Origin: Pelodiscus sinensis
Lineage: Eukaryota > Chordata > Testudines > Trionychidae
Assembly (NCBI RefSeq): GCF_049634645.1
Contig: NC_134715.1
Location: 69,632,001-69,696,000, forward strand
Direction: 5' to 3'
Length of the DNA: 64,000 nt
In this document: one piece after another, positions 1 through 11,851 of the stretch
Numbering within the stretch: the stretch's first letter is position 1
How the letters are laid out: every line of letters starts with the position of its first letter
Notes under the pieces: model-generated
What the model was told of the DNA's origin: nothing
What the model saw: the letters and a program-made list of their open reading frames with translations, nothing else
The model's database searches: none
Position numbers and translations under genes: made by a program

Positions 1-2637
1 AGCCTGGGAAGCTAAGAGAAACGGGATCACTTTGCTGTGCTTCCACTGCTGCCACCAGTTAGTGCAGGGTGGATGAACCTGCTAGTTTTCTGAGCTGATT
101 CGGATGAGGGAAGAGATAAAGGGGGCAGTGGAAGGGCAGGGAGGGGCTGGAGAGAGGAAGACTTTCTTTCTTGCCAGGGTTATCCTGGCACTTCCCCAGG
201 CTGGAGGGTATCACATGGCCATTGGCTCCCTGTGTGTCCCCACACCAGTTGGCCTTACCCACTGTTAATTGTTTAGGGTTTTTTTGCTAAACGTCTTTCG
301 GCTTGTCCCTTCCAAATGACTTAAGCCATTTTAGCCTGTCTCCCACACAGACTCAGAGTTAATTCTGAAACAATATGTGAGGTTAAATGTGAGTTACACA
401 ACTGTGACTTGATGAGAATCTTCATAGAATCTAAATTGGGTTTAGCCTTTACCCTGAGGGACCTCTTAGAAGGTTAAATTGATGCATAGGCTCACTTAGA
501 CTTATTGTTTGGATCCCAGGTTTTGAATAAATGAGATACTGCATCAGAAACCTGGAACGCTGCAAATTAAATATAGAGATCATGCACAAGGGGAAATGAC
601 TGGCACTTTCTTTGCATATACAGTGATGTTTGTATAGTAACAAAAATGATGAATAATGCTGATGTAAACCATAATTTCTGATCTAGTACATTTGCTTCTT
701 TGCACCTTTGTCTCTCCATTTTCTGATCTTTGTTGAAGTATTTTATGCATCTGCATCTTACAAGAAAATCAAGTTGAAGTGAGACATAAATTATTCATAT
801 ACAAGACCATAAATTGTGTACCCCTGTAATATTAAATATATACAATGTATGGGATTAGCAAATGTTAATAACACATTTATTGTTAGTGTTATATATATAT
901 ATGATTTAATTATAACCCTACAATCTAGTCTAATGAAGGAACAGAATGAAGTTTCACTGCCCAGAGCTTCACTGACATTCCTGCTTGTTCATTCTCCAAC
1001 AGCCTTCACGGGAGTTCAAGAGGGCCCACAACTGAGCTCTACATCAATATGATAGAACAGCAGGCTCTCTCCCTGTCTATTCCAATTCTCTTGCAGTAAT
1101 TAAAAGTGCCATAGAGTTCAGTATTTTTGTATCAGGAAGAACATTAGCAGAACTTAGTGGTATGAAGTCCATAAACTCTACACAGATTAAGTTTAATTTA
1201 AACATTTACAAGATTTATTGTAGTTGCTGTAGTCACTTGAAATATGTTGGAGCAACTTAATTAGAAAATGTGATTCTACTGCTAAGTGGTTTCCCTACAT
1301 AGTTATGTTTTAACATTTGAGTAGAAAGGAAAACTGTAAGTTTGACAGCTCCAGACAGTTTTCAAACACTTCCCATGCAATATATAGCAAGATTAGTCAT
1401 ACAAAAAGACAATTTGCCAGACAGAACAACCAGTACTGGAAATAAGCTTCAGCATTTAGTTGATAAAGCAATGTACCTTTCAAAATACTTTGTCTTCTCA
1501 ATGAAATACAGAACACTGTAAACTTTTGATAGTTTGATGTTGTGACCTTTCTTAAATGCCCACATCACACAGTGTATTGATTTTCACATAATAACAATAT
1601 GCGGTATTTTAAATGTTTCAGATGATCTTGTTTCAAATTTCCAAGCAATAACTACATAATGTGGATAGCAGGTCAAGAGAAACCTACCACATTGCTATTA
1701 CCAATTTGTGAATGTCTACAGTGCAAAGGAAGATCATTACAGTCCCTTCCACTAACATTCCATGTACCACCTGGTTGGATTTACCAGCTGAAAAAATATA
1801 AGATGATTCTACAGCTAATGGCTTGAATTTCCTACCCTAGCATCTTCAGAACAAAAGTTAGCAACAATTGCAGAAACTTGTATTCCTTTATACTTGTATT
1901 CCCAGACACAGCCCTGATGTTGTACAGGCAGATACTTCCATGCAAACCCTACTGATGTTATCTGCAAAGACGCCTGCAAACTCCACCTTGTTTAACATTC
2001 TTGACTGTGTTTTCAGATGGAGAGTGTATGAATTAACCAGGCTATGCATCATCTGGAATACTTTCATTGATTGGGATACTGCAGATGGCATGGTGAAAGT
2101 AAAGAAATCTCTCTTTGCCTCCAGAAAAACTGTGGTTTATGACTTCAGAAAGTCTCTGCGCCACTGGCAGCCAGCCAATGACTCTTGTGCTCTAGTCATC
2201 TTCCCTTCCTCTTCATCTGACCAAGGATACCAGGATACCAAAGTGGCAAGTGAGGATGATGCAGGGGAAGGAGTATGTTAAGGAGCCATTGTGTTTATAG
2301 ATATGTACAGTGAATCATTTCACTCTTTTGCTCCATACTATTTATAATCTGAATTGTAGTTTACTCTAATTCTCTTTTCATTCATTTCTTACTCCTCTTT
2401 TTTTCTGTGTCTTTGATTTCTATTTTTAGCATTTTTATATGCCTTTATTTTCTAGGTTTCTTTTCGCTTTTATATTTTTGTGTTTACTCTATCTCCATTC
2501 TCCCTTTTTCTCTCAAAATCTTTTCCTTCCCCAATTCCACTTCACTTGTTGCTTTTGCTAGTTGTTTTTCTTCCTAACTTTCATGGCTTCATCCTCCATT
2601 CCATTAATCCTTTCTGTGCTTCTTTCTGTCCTCAACT
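1..2637. other. Unmarked AT-rich DNA
   Basis: I recognise no gene, RNA or repeat family here. There is a short AT microsatellite near 889-903 and pyrimidine-rich sequence at 2,350-2,640. A 137-codon open frame at 1868-2281 has no recognisable domain and is treated as chance. Confidence 0.5.
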
Positions 2638-3640
2638 TTTTCCAGCTTATGTATAAATATGTTGAACAGTAAAGGTCCCAGTACAGATTCTTGGGAGGCT
2701 CTACTAGTAAGCCCTCTCCATTAGGAAAGCCATTTATTCCTATATTTTAGCCAGTTACTGATTAATGGTTTTCCTACTTACCCCATGACTGCTTAGTTTG
2801 CTTAAGAGGCTTTGGAGAGGGACTGTGTCAAAGATTTCCTGAAAGACTTGGACATTTCATCTTAGAAAAGAGGAGATTAAGGGGGGATCTGATAGAGGTC
2901 TATAAAATTATGACTGGTATGGAAAAAGTGAATAAGGAAAAGTTATTTACTTATTCCTAGAATATAAAAAGTAGGGGTCACCAAATGAAATTAATAGGTT
3001 TAAACAAACAAAAGAAATTTTTTCTTCACTCAGTGCACAGTCAGCCTGTGGAACTCCTTGCCAGAGGATGTTGTGAAGACTAGGACTTTAACAGGGTTCA
3101 AAAAGAGAGCTAGATAGATTAATGGAGGTAGGTCCATCAATGGCTATTAGCCAGAATGGGTACGAATGGTGTCCCTAGCTTCTGTTTGTCTGGAAATGGA
3201 TGACAGGAGAGGGATCGTGTGAGGATTACGTATTTTGTTCTCTCCCTCTGTGGTGTCTAGTATTGGCCACTGTCGGCAGACAGGATACTGGGCTAGATGG
3301 ACCTTTAGTCTGACCCAGTACGGCCATTCTTATGTTCTTATGTAAAGTCCAAATTCAATATATCACCCGTGTTTACTTGCTTGTTGAGTTCATCAAAGAA
3401 TTTTAATAATAGATTTCAATCGCCTCCAAAGCCATATTGGCTCTTCCCCAGCATATGTTGTTTGTCTGATATTTACTATACAATAGATTCAACCTATTGG
3501 CCTGTTACAGAAGTGAAACTCACCAACCTGTAATTGCCAGGAGCATCACTGGGTCCTTTTTAAAAAATCAGTTACATTACATAACCTCTAGTCTTCTGAT
3601 ACATTGCTGATTTAAGTGATTGTATGATGCACAGAGAACA
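2638..3640 (-). mobile_element. Old CR1 LINE fragment (reverse transcriptase region), split
   Basis: Read on the minus strand, this matches the reverse transcriptase part of CR1 ORF2. Recognisable stretches correspond to the 'VPQGSVLGP' region near the left end (2640-2700), the 'YLDFQKAFD' neighbourhood next to the break, and the 'NYRPVSL' region near 3500-3560. Codons are heavily decayed. A younger sense CR1 (2846-3342) divides it in two: the text to about 2846 continues at about 3343 in the same alignment. It is far older than the insert. Weaker CR1-like similarity may run on to about 3850. Confidence 0.75.
2846..3342 (+). mobile_element. 5'-truncated CR1 3' end nested in an older CR1
   Basis: This is the last ~500 bp of a CR1: the end of ORF2 (counterpart of the 'LFSLEKRRLRGD' region at the start), then the 3' UTR. 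It finishes with the tail TTCTTATGTTCTTATG at about 3327-3342. The tail and the 'GGGCTAGATGGACC' stretch are typical of CR1 3' ends in turtles and crocodilians. It lies in the opposite orientation to the CR1 it interrupts. A short AAAG at each junction may be a target duplication, but CR1 often makes none. Confidence 0.85.
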
Positions 3641-4171
3641 TAAAATGTTTAAATTGAGAGAGGTTCTCACAAAAATCTATACCTCCAGTGATTGTCTCAA
3701 CAACCCTGGTGATATAATTTATTCATTCTCATTTTGAATTATAACATGTATTTCCTCATGTTTGCTCTTCTCCTTATTATGAAAGAACGGGGTACACTTA
3801 TATTATTAAAACAGGAATTCAGCCACTTTGTTGCATATGAATAAGTATATCCTCTTCAAAAGTATAGCATTTTAAATACATAATTAATTTTATGAGAATT
3901 TACATTTAAATTGAAAAAGGAATTAAAATTAAGAAAATATGGGGCATTCAAAACGTATTACCCAGTGTCAGATCTCTTCTGTTGCAAATATAGAATGACT
4001 TGTCATACTTCCCATTTATTTAAAACTCTTTGAATATTATGAATTGTTCATATGGTAAAGATTTTTTTTAAAGAATCAATGGTCACTCCCCTTCCCCCTT
4101 TTCCCACTCACCCCCGTGGCTCCATTATTCTCCATAACTCCAAGTTTTTTCTTCACCAGAAGTTAATGAAT
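3641..4171. other. Unmarked DNA between CR1 copies
   Basis: AT-rich sequence with at most faint CR1-like similarity at 3,700-3,850. Nothing else is recognised. Confidence 0.4.
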
Positions 4172-5130
4172 AAAAACATAGGAACCTTGAGAGTTCATTA
4201 AGTCCAGTCCCTTGTACTTATGACAGGACCAAGCATCATCTAAATCAGGGTGGGCAATAAACAGTCTGTGAGCTGGATGCAATTCACTGAGGTTAGTCCC
4301 TGTAGGGCTGCCAGACACTTTATTTACCTGCACATCCACAGGTATAGCCACTCGTAGTTCCCACTGGGCACAGTTTGCTGGTCCCAGCCAATGTGGGTTG
4401 TGAGAGGCTGTTCCTGTGGATATGCAGGTAAATAAAGCATCTGGTACCCTGCAAATTGCATCTGGCCTGTGGGTTGCTGATTGCTCACCCCTGATCTAGA
4501 CCATTTCTTATAGTTGTTTGTTTATCCAGCTCTTAAAATCTCCAATGGTGGAGATTCCACAACCTCCCTAGGCAATTTATTCCAGTTCTTAGCCACCCTG
4601 ACAGGAAGTTTTTCCTAACGTCCAATGTAAACATCCCTTGAGGCAATTTAAACCCACTGTATCTTGCCCTATTCTCAGAGGTTAAGGAGAATAATTTTTT
4701 TCCCTTCTCTCTGTAACAACCTTTTAGGAACTGGAAAGCTGTTAATGTGTCACCTCTGTTTTCTCTTTTCCAGACTAAACAAACCTAATTTTTTTCAATC
4801 TTCCATCATGTCATGCTTTCTAGGCCTTACATAATTTTTTATTGCTCTTCTTTGGATTATTATTTTCAATTTGTCCACATCTTTCCTGAAATTTGGCACT
4901 CAGAATTGCACACACTACTCCAGGGGAGGACCAATTAGCATGGAGTAGAGCTGAAGAATTACTTCTTGTGTCCTGTTTACAACTCTCCTAATGCATCCCA
5001 GAATGATATTTGCTTTGTTGGCAATGGTGTTATACTATTGACTCATATTTAGCATGTGGTCCACTCTGATCCCTTTCCACATTATTCCTTCCTAGGCAGT
5101 CATTACCCATTTTCTATGTAATAAGTAATC
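4172..5130 (-). mobile_element. CR1 LINE 3' portion, antisense, carrying a hAT insertion
   Basis: The left end is the CR1 3' terminus in reverse complement (CATAGGAACCTTGAG...). It is followed by the antisense 3' UTR and the C-terminal ORF2 region, including the reverse complement of the 'ERLRKLGLFSLEKRR' and 'YCVQFWSP' neighbourhoods. The copy is degenerate and has no open frame of note. A 248-bp hAT-like element (4246-4493) sits near its 3' end. The 5' side fades near 5,130. Confidence 0.85.
4246..4493. mobile_element. hAT-type non-autonomous transposon
   Basis: The ends are inverted: the left reads CAGGGTGGGCAATAA and the right end, reverse complemented, reads CAGGGGTGAGCAATCA. Both continue into CTGGATGCAATT / CCAGATGCAATT. 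Flanks are ATCTAAAT (4238-4245) and ATCTAGAC (4494-4501), an 8-bp target duplication with two differences. An 8-bp duplication and CAGGGGTG ends are hallmarks of hAT elements. There is no coding capacity. The host CR1 reads continuously across it. Confidence 0.85.
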
Positions 5131-6117
5131 TTTCGTGGAATAATGAATTCCACAAAAAATTGCCTTCTTTAAAAATGGTTGCCATCTTTTTTTCCTCAAT
5201 GGAAGTGAGATTAAAAATAACCTCGGCAAAGATGGACTTTTTTGAATTAGCTCCTCTCCCACCCTAATGGGCAAGGGTAGGGAAACAATGAGAGCGAAGC
5301 CTAGTTGTCTGGTTCTATATTTTACCACTGAAATTTGGATGGCATTTGAGGGGAGAGATCAGGACTTTGTCTTCACCTCTGGATGTTATAAAATCCTCTA
5401 TCAGAGTACTAATACCTTACCTTCCAAGTGCTCAATCCTGCTCTTATTTAAATCTGTGTCAGAATTTCCAGTTATATCATTGTTGCAGGATTGAGCCCCA
5501 GTGAATAAAGGAATAAATTGACATTATAGAAAATAGGTGTAGTCTATGACCATGAAACCATGTCGAAACCCTGACTATACTGAAAACAATTTGAATACAA
5601 TGCTGGAAATTGGTAAATACAGTCAAACCTTAGAGTATATTGGGTATATATAACAAACCCTTTTATTCATCAAGTAAAATGGAATACTGCCCTAAACTAC
5701 TTCTAGCCATAAGCTTGGATTTAAAAAAATCCTTTGGTTGTGAAATAAAGGAAATAATTCTTAACAGTGAGGAAACGGGGGTATTGTGAATATATATTAT
5801 TTTCTAATGCATTTGAATATTGTAATGTTTAATTGTATTAGTCATTTCTCATTAAGCTTTACAAAATATTGTTGCTAACTCAACCTCTTTAGTGTGCCAG
5901 CTGGAAAATCTGAAAATGCACTACTTCTGAAATTATACTGGGGCAAAGGTTACATCAGTGGGCATGGTATTGTCTGTCAGTGGGCATATCTTAATTGTCA
6001 AGGAAGCAGAAGATTCAGATGATACAGGGAGAGTGAAATAAGGAGGAATGGGCAATAACAGGAATATATAAGAGAAATGAGAAAGTCCTTGATAATGAAG
6101 CCTTAGATGAACACCAA
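5131..6117. other. Unmarked AT-rich DNA
   Basis: No gene or repeat family recognised. Confidence 0.4.
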
Positions 6118-6520
6118 GGCTATGTCTACACTGCACGATTATTTCAGAATCGGCTATTCCGGAAGAAATATTCCGAAATAGCTTATTTCAAAATAGCACA
6201 TCTACACTACAGAGAAGCCTGTAAATTAGTCTGAGGCAGGCTCCCCTAATGTGGATGTGCTACCTTGATTTAGAGCCCCAGGAAGCACTGGGTAGTAATT
6301 ACTTTGAATGGCCTGGGGGAGGAGCTATTTCAAAATCGCAGCAGTGGAGCATCCACATTACTGCTATTCTGAAATAGCTATTTTGGAATAGGCATTATTC
6401 CTCGTGGAATGAAGTTTACAAATGCCAAAATAAGCCACCCACTATTTAGAAATTATTTTGAATTAACGGACTAGCTGTGTAGACTCTCGCCTAGTTATTT
6501 TGGAATAACGCTGTTGAGTG
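6118..6520. mobile_element. GTCTACAC-type MITE (TTATTTC family), right end eroded
   Basis: It starts GGCTATGTCTACACTG. The interior is full of TTATTTCGAAATAA-like inverted motifs and a central 'CCCCAGGAAGCAC' block that also occurs in the copy at 23990-24377, so the two are one family. The right terminal repeat has been lost or mutated: 'TGTGTAGACTC' near 6476 is internal. No coding capacity. PIF/Harbinger-like by the family's ends and 3-bp target sites. Confidence 0.75.
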
Positions 6521-8274
6521 AGTTTCGAGTTTGAAATGAAACCTGAACCATTTTTATTTGTATGTGGCTTTCAGTATTAAAAGAACATTTTGCACAACTC
6601 TTATAGCTCTGAACATGTAAAAAACTAGAAGGATCACCCTTACTGCAATTTATGTAACATAACTGTGGACAATATTTTGTATAATGTTATAATGTATAAA
6701 TGGGTTAGTATCAATAATTGTAATTTAATGAAGCCCTTCATAAAGTAGATTTAAAATGTTCTACCCATCCCTTTTCTTTGATATTTGTGGTAGTTACTAT
6801 TCTGTTTTTAATTTCGTGTTAGTATGACAAAAGGGAAAAGGTAAAAATAAAGGGGTTGCTAGGGAGGCAGAACGGCAAGGTTTTAGTAGGAACAGGAGTA
6901 TGTAGGAAGTTGTAAGACAAACTAGAAGTCTCTTCAAGTATATTTTACACCTTCCTACCTTCCTGTTTTGTGTTTTCTTCCTCATTCTTAGTGTTCCTAA
7001 AAATGTAGGTTATATTCTCACAACCATGACAAAGATCACCATTTAGGTTGCCCCTGAATTTGATCCATTGCATTTGTAGTGGGATAGGTGGATGCTGAAG
7101 GAATAATATTTATAACATTATTACATTCTGCTTTCTTCCTGCATCCCAGATTAACTCCATGCTGAAGTATAAGCCAGAGATCTGTCTTTTCAAAAAGCAT
7201 GAATCAGTGTTCATGTTACACTCTTTATCAATACCCAGCCCGGGGCCAGGGAAGTTAATGATCTAAGTAGTAGACCAAATCTGATGATGAGTGCTTGTCA
7301 CAGTGCCAGCTGAGGCATGTTGCTCATACAGTAAGAAGAAAGCATTATACACAGTTAATCCTGAGAGCTACTGTATGTAACACCTCTGATTAAGTGATTA
7401 TAGTTCTGAGTGGTGAAAAAGAAATCTATAGCTTGTATATAAATTGGTAAAAATATTGGGACCCAGACCTCATAGCTGACATATCTCTCGATATTAATTC
7501 ATCAGACACTGACTCCATAGATCTGCCTTTAACTTCTGTATTTATAATCTTTTCCATCTGAATTTCTATTGGCTTAGCTATTAAATGGTGATTATATGGG
7601 AAATCCACAATATTCCTTGCCCATGATGGAACAGTTTCAGAAACAACTGCTCAGCATATCTGGAAACTGCCACACTTCATTCTGGAAATTTCTGGATCCC
7701 CAAAGCTGAGTTACTGCGCAGAGACAGTACACTCTACACTAAAATCCATCTTCTGCTCCAATATTAGACCTGCTAGAGAACCAAAAAAACCCAGTTATTC
7801 ACCTAGCTCTATGCACTATCCTTCTTCCATGGTTCTTGTTTGTTTTACTTTGTTTGTAATATTCTTTTAAATGTAAGAGAAGGAAAGGCAGGAAGTGGTT
7901 GATTATTTATATAATTAATGCATTTATTTAATTACAGTAGCACTGAAAGTCCCAAGCCAAGCCTGGCGCATCAATGTGCTAGACAGCATACAAACATATA
8001 GCAGCAGTCATTTCCTGGCCTGAAAAGCTTATTAAATAGCCAAGACACAGGCTGGGAAGAAAGGAAACATTAGAATACCTGATTTACAAAGAAGGAAAGC
8101 AGAGTTAAAAGGAGCAAAGGCAGGGAGAGAGATAAGGGAGACCATAAAAGTAAGGATAAGACAGAATAGGAAAGAGTGAGGTTGGGGGGAAAAGTCATGA
8201 GATGGACAGGAAGAGGTAAAAGCAGCTAAATAGCCACATAAAATAATGGCCCAGTCTATATGTGATAGCATCAC
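6521..8274. other. Unmarked DNA
   Basis: No gene or repeat family recognised. The minus-strand open frame at 8032-8340 runs into the Penelope-like arm and looks like chance. Confidence 0.4.
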
Positions 8275-8385
8275 CAATATGAAGGGTGATAGAAATGTAG
8301 CCGTGTTAGTCTGGGGTAGCTGAAGCAAAATGCAGGACAATGTAGCACTTTAAAGACTAACAAGATGGTTTATTAGATGATGAGC

Positions 8386-8412
8386 TTTCATGGGCCAGAC
8401 CCACTTCCTCAG
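8386..8412 (-). ncRNA. Hammerhead-like core, left Penelope-like arm
   Basis: On the minus strand: CTGAGGA, then A, stem GTGGG, loop TCTGG, stem CCCAT, then GAAA. Stem II keeps five pairs, with a G-U pair where the other arm has G-C. The expected helix III and cleavage uridine are not clear, so activity is doubtful. Confidence 0.4.
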
Positions 8413-8838
8413 ATCAAATAGTGGAAGAAAATAGTCACAACCGTATATACCAAAGGATACAATTAAAAAAAATGAACACATATGAAAAGGACAAATCACA
8501 TTTCAGAACAGGAGGGGGATGCGGGGGACGGGGGCGAGGAAGGAAGGTAAGTGTCTGTGAATTGATGATATTAGAGGTGGGGAGAGTGGGATGTTTGTGA
8601 GCTAATGGTATTAGAGGTGATAATTGGAGAAGCTATCTTGGTAATGGGTAAGATAGCTTGAGTGTTTGTTCATTCCTTCTTGGAGAGTGTCGAATTTTAA
8701 CATGAATGACAGTTCAGAGGATTCCCTTTCAAGTGCTGTTCTGTTCTGAAATGTGATTTGTCCTTTTCATATTTGTTCATTTTTTTAATTGTATCCTTTG
8801 GTATATATGGTTGTGACTATTTTCTTCCACTATTTGAT

Positions 8839-8865
8839 CTGAGGAAGTGGGTCTGGCCCACGAAA
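8839..8865 (+). ncRNA. Hammerhead-like core, right Penelope-like arm
   Basis: CTGAGGA at 8839-8845, stem II GTGGG (8847-8851) with CCCAC (8857-8861) closing a 5-nt loop, then GAAA at 8862-8865. This matches CUGANGA / helix II / GAAA of hammerhead ribozymes. The following GCTCATCACC does not form the short helix III expected of an active copy. Confidence 0.45.
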
Positions 8866-8940
8866 GCTCATCACCTAATAAACCATCTTGTTAGTCTTTA
8901 AAGTGCTACATTGTCCTGCATTTTTCTTCAATATGAAGGG

Positions 8941-10271
8941 GGCTGAGAAGCTGGGATAAGGAAAGTGTTCTTCCCCATGGATCTGGTCTACATCCTGATG
9001 GATGGAAGAGGGCTGCTCTTCCCCCTAATGCTGCACTTCTTACTCTGGCTACTACTGGAGAATCTCCTTTGGTTGCTGGGACTTGTTCTGTCTCTGGGGA
9101 TTTTACCTCCCTCTGAGCCCACATGATCTGAGGGAAGGTGTATGTCATGGCCAGGTCTCTAAGACAGTCCAGCTCCTGAAAAAGATAAAAGGGAAATTTT
9201 CCTGCTAACTCATGGTGCTGCTGAAAAGCTATTAAAGAGGCTGCTGTGGGAGGAGTCCTGGCTTAAGGGGCTTTCAGTAGCTTTGAGGGGCAAAGGAGAC
9301 TTGATAAATGGTGATAAAGGCAGAAAATGTACTGTTTCCCAGCAGAGGCTCTCACTTATTTAGAATTTATAGCATACTGCCTGAGCTGTTGAATTTATCT
9401 TTTATCTTTTATAGGCAGCAGTGGTTCAAAGAAGGGAAGGGTTTTATGATCTGAAGAAATATTGATACTTTTTGATTCACGGACCGTCTACGTGCTTAAC
9501 GCAGTGAGAAAAAATTGGACACACTTGGTTGTGACAAGGCTCGGTGAGATTTTCTCACACAAAATATCAAATGCCAGATGGGCTTTATCTGCGCTAGAGG
9601 GCAAGAGGAATATAGATGAGGTCAAACATTCAATGTGTGCAATATGACATTTCATAGCATTTCCTTTCATGCTTTCTCCATTTTGTAGCATTTTAAACCT
9701 GTCCGTATTAAAATTATGTGGCATTTTCTAAAATCTTTAAAGAAAAACATTGAACATAGGGATTTTCAATTAATCATGCTGCTTCTAAAGTTACTAGGCC
9801 CAGAAGTGTGTGTCCCAAACACTACATCAATGTGTATCATGAACAAATGAAGGGAACTGCATGGGCAGGTACTTGAAATATGACTTTCATTTCATGAACC
9901 TTGATAACTGCAGGAGCATGAATCTTTGATATAACAGATATGCTCATGCTTGCTCATGCCAAGAAAGGAAGTTAAAGACCTTTTCCTCTACACAAATAAA
10001 TCATGGCCTCTGCTTCAAGTACAGAAGTAGTAATGTTGGTTTTTTTTTTGTTTGGGGGGGGTTGTGACTGTATAGAAAGGAGACAGCTAATGTCAGAAAA
10101 GTCGAGGTATTTTAATGAGTGATTGTCTTTAAAAAAATCTACAAAATATGATGAGCAGCTCAATTTTTCCTTTTGAATTTTTGACATTTTTCTCAATGTA
10201 TAAACTTTTTAACAATAAAGATGCAGCTGGACAACCACTGACATAAGAATTTAGAATCCACATAAATTATG
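8941..10271. other. Unmarked DNA
   Basis: No gene or repeat family recognised. A T/G-rich run lies at 10,037-10,061. Confidence 0.4.
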
Positions 10272-10578
10272 AATGCCTCTGGTGACAGAGGCATGTAGAT
10301 TAGACTACCCGGCATAGGAAAATAAAGCGGCGATTTAAATAATCGCCGCTTCATTTAAATTTACATGGCTGCCGTGCTGAGCCGATCAGCTTTTGTCGGC
10401 TCAGCGCGGTAGTCTGGATGCACGGGGGTCGACATCAAAGGCAGCTGATCGGCTCAGCGCGGCAGCCATGTAAATTTAAATGAAGCGGCGATTATTTAAA
10501 TCGCCGCTTCATTTTCCTATGCCGGGTAGTCTAATCTATATGCCTCTGTCGCCAGAGGCATGTAGTCTAGACGTACCC
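10272..10578. mobile_element. Palindromic MITE (GGCGATTTAAAT family), left tip missing
   Basis: This is almost one long inverted repeat. The left arm runs from TGCCTCTGGTGACAG to the centre near 10,420, and the right arm returns the same sequence ending TCTAGACGTACCC. Each arm holds a 12-bp perfect hairpin, GAAGCGGCGATT/AATCGCCGCTTC, around a TTTAAAT centre. The outer ~17 bp on the left, GGGTACGTCTAGACTAC by comparison with the right end, are absent. The copy at 37057-37491 is the same family. No coding capacity. Confidence 0.8.
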
Positions 10579-11851
10579 AAGAACAGGAAGAAAGGAGAGG
10601 CAGAGAAGAAGCACTAAAAACCTTTCACTGAAAGGCATTGTTTGCAAATGCTACTATCATTCAGTCATATTTCAGTACTTGTACTGATGCTGACCACCAC
10701 CTTACTCCAGCATGTGACTCAGCACTAAGGAGGAGGGAGGAGTGAGGGCTGAGAACAAGGACTAGCATCTCTCCTAGCACCCGCCTTGAAGGAAAGACCT
10801 TTGCCCTGCTGTTGCTGCACCATCTTCTGGGTAAAAGGCCTACCCTATTAGGACTAAGAACTTTCAACTTCAGGTGTGGCCTTCAGCCATTACCAGGGGT
10901 GCGCATAAAGCCAGAAGACGGCTGCTTGCAGCAGGCCAGGGCAAAGGGATGAGCCAAAGGGGGCTGCCCTTTCAATGGAACCTTCCAGGGCACGGTGAGG
11001 GCATGTGTTATGGTGGTGGTTTGTGTGATATAGTATAATTTTTTAGTGTGTTTGTGTGTGCTGGTGAGAGCAGCACATTTGTTATTTGTGTGGTGGCTTA
11101 TTTAGTTCCTAATGAGAGCAGGGAGGGGAAGGGAGGTAAGGGTTCTTGGTGAGAAGAAGTTCCCCCTATCTGCCCACACTGAAGGTCAAGGAAGGGTTGT
11201 GTATGGTGTTTTCCTTTTTCGTTACATGTTGTGGCACAGACGGAGTGGCTAAGGGGGAGGGGGAGGGTTAAATAAAGGTTTCAGAAGTTATCCTGTTGAC
11301 TGCATTCCCAGTATTCCCACTAAACCCTCTGTTAAGACAATTGGAAATCTCATATCTACATGGATAGATTTCAGCTGCAAATTCCCATTAGCAACATCAA
11401 ACATTTGTGAATAAGAAAGGATTCTTCCATTGTTAAAATGTGGATGTATCTAAAGTAATAGCTTCAATAAAAGTGGAAGAAAGTATGTGGAAGTGGATAA
11501 AATGTTATGGATCAGATTTCATAACTAATGAACAGGTGATATATTAGAAAATATCCAGGCTCTAATCTCTATGATTCTTGATTCTCTGAAAAATCATAGT
11601 ACACTTGGAGAAGAGATTACTTGTCTTTTGTGCATAATTTACATGCAAGTCTGCAGACTGTTGCTTGTTAGACACGTTTTACAATGGAATAACAATAGGA
11701 AAATACAGTGATTTAGGGGGAGGGTTTTGGGAAGGGAAGGAGAAATGAGCTTAGGGCTGGGGTATGTTCTCTAAAGTCAGATGTATGGTTGGACTGTGAT
11801 TTCCAGTTTTTGGGGGGGGAAATGTATGTTTCTTTCTTTTTATATATGTAA
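10579..11851. other. Unmarked DNA
   Basis: G/T-rich simple stretches occur near 11,000-11,090. No gene or repeat family recognised. Confidence 0.4.

Larger units (their letters stand above)
8287..8928 (-). mobile_element. Penelope-like retroelement with inverted terminal arms
   Basis: Two near-identical arms of about 200-230 bp face each other: roughly 8287-8510 (sense on minus) and 8737-8928 (sense on plus). The unit is flanked by an exact 12-bp direct repeat, CAATATGAAGGG, at 8275-8286 and 8929-8940, so it entered as one insertion. Between the arms the minus strand holds an open coding tail of about 33 residues ending at a stop (8611-8712). Each arm contains CTGAGGA, a short hairpin and GAAAGC, which resembles the hammerhead core known from Penelope-like elements, followed by 'TTAGTCTTTAAAGTGC'. 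The family assignment is from memory; the arms and duplication are visible directly. Confidence 0.7.

Noticed and set aside
1868..2281. 137-codon plus-strand open frame, the longest in the first 8 kb
   Set aside because: No domain, no repeat origin, no splice or promoter context; a frame of this length is unsurprising in 64 kb on two strands.
10272..10578. Palindromic hairpins considered as a pri-microRNA or tRNA-like gene
   Set aside because: The arms are part of a multi-copy palindromic transposon; no tRNA A/B box arrangement or cloverleaf was found.
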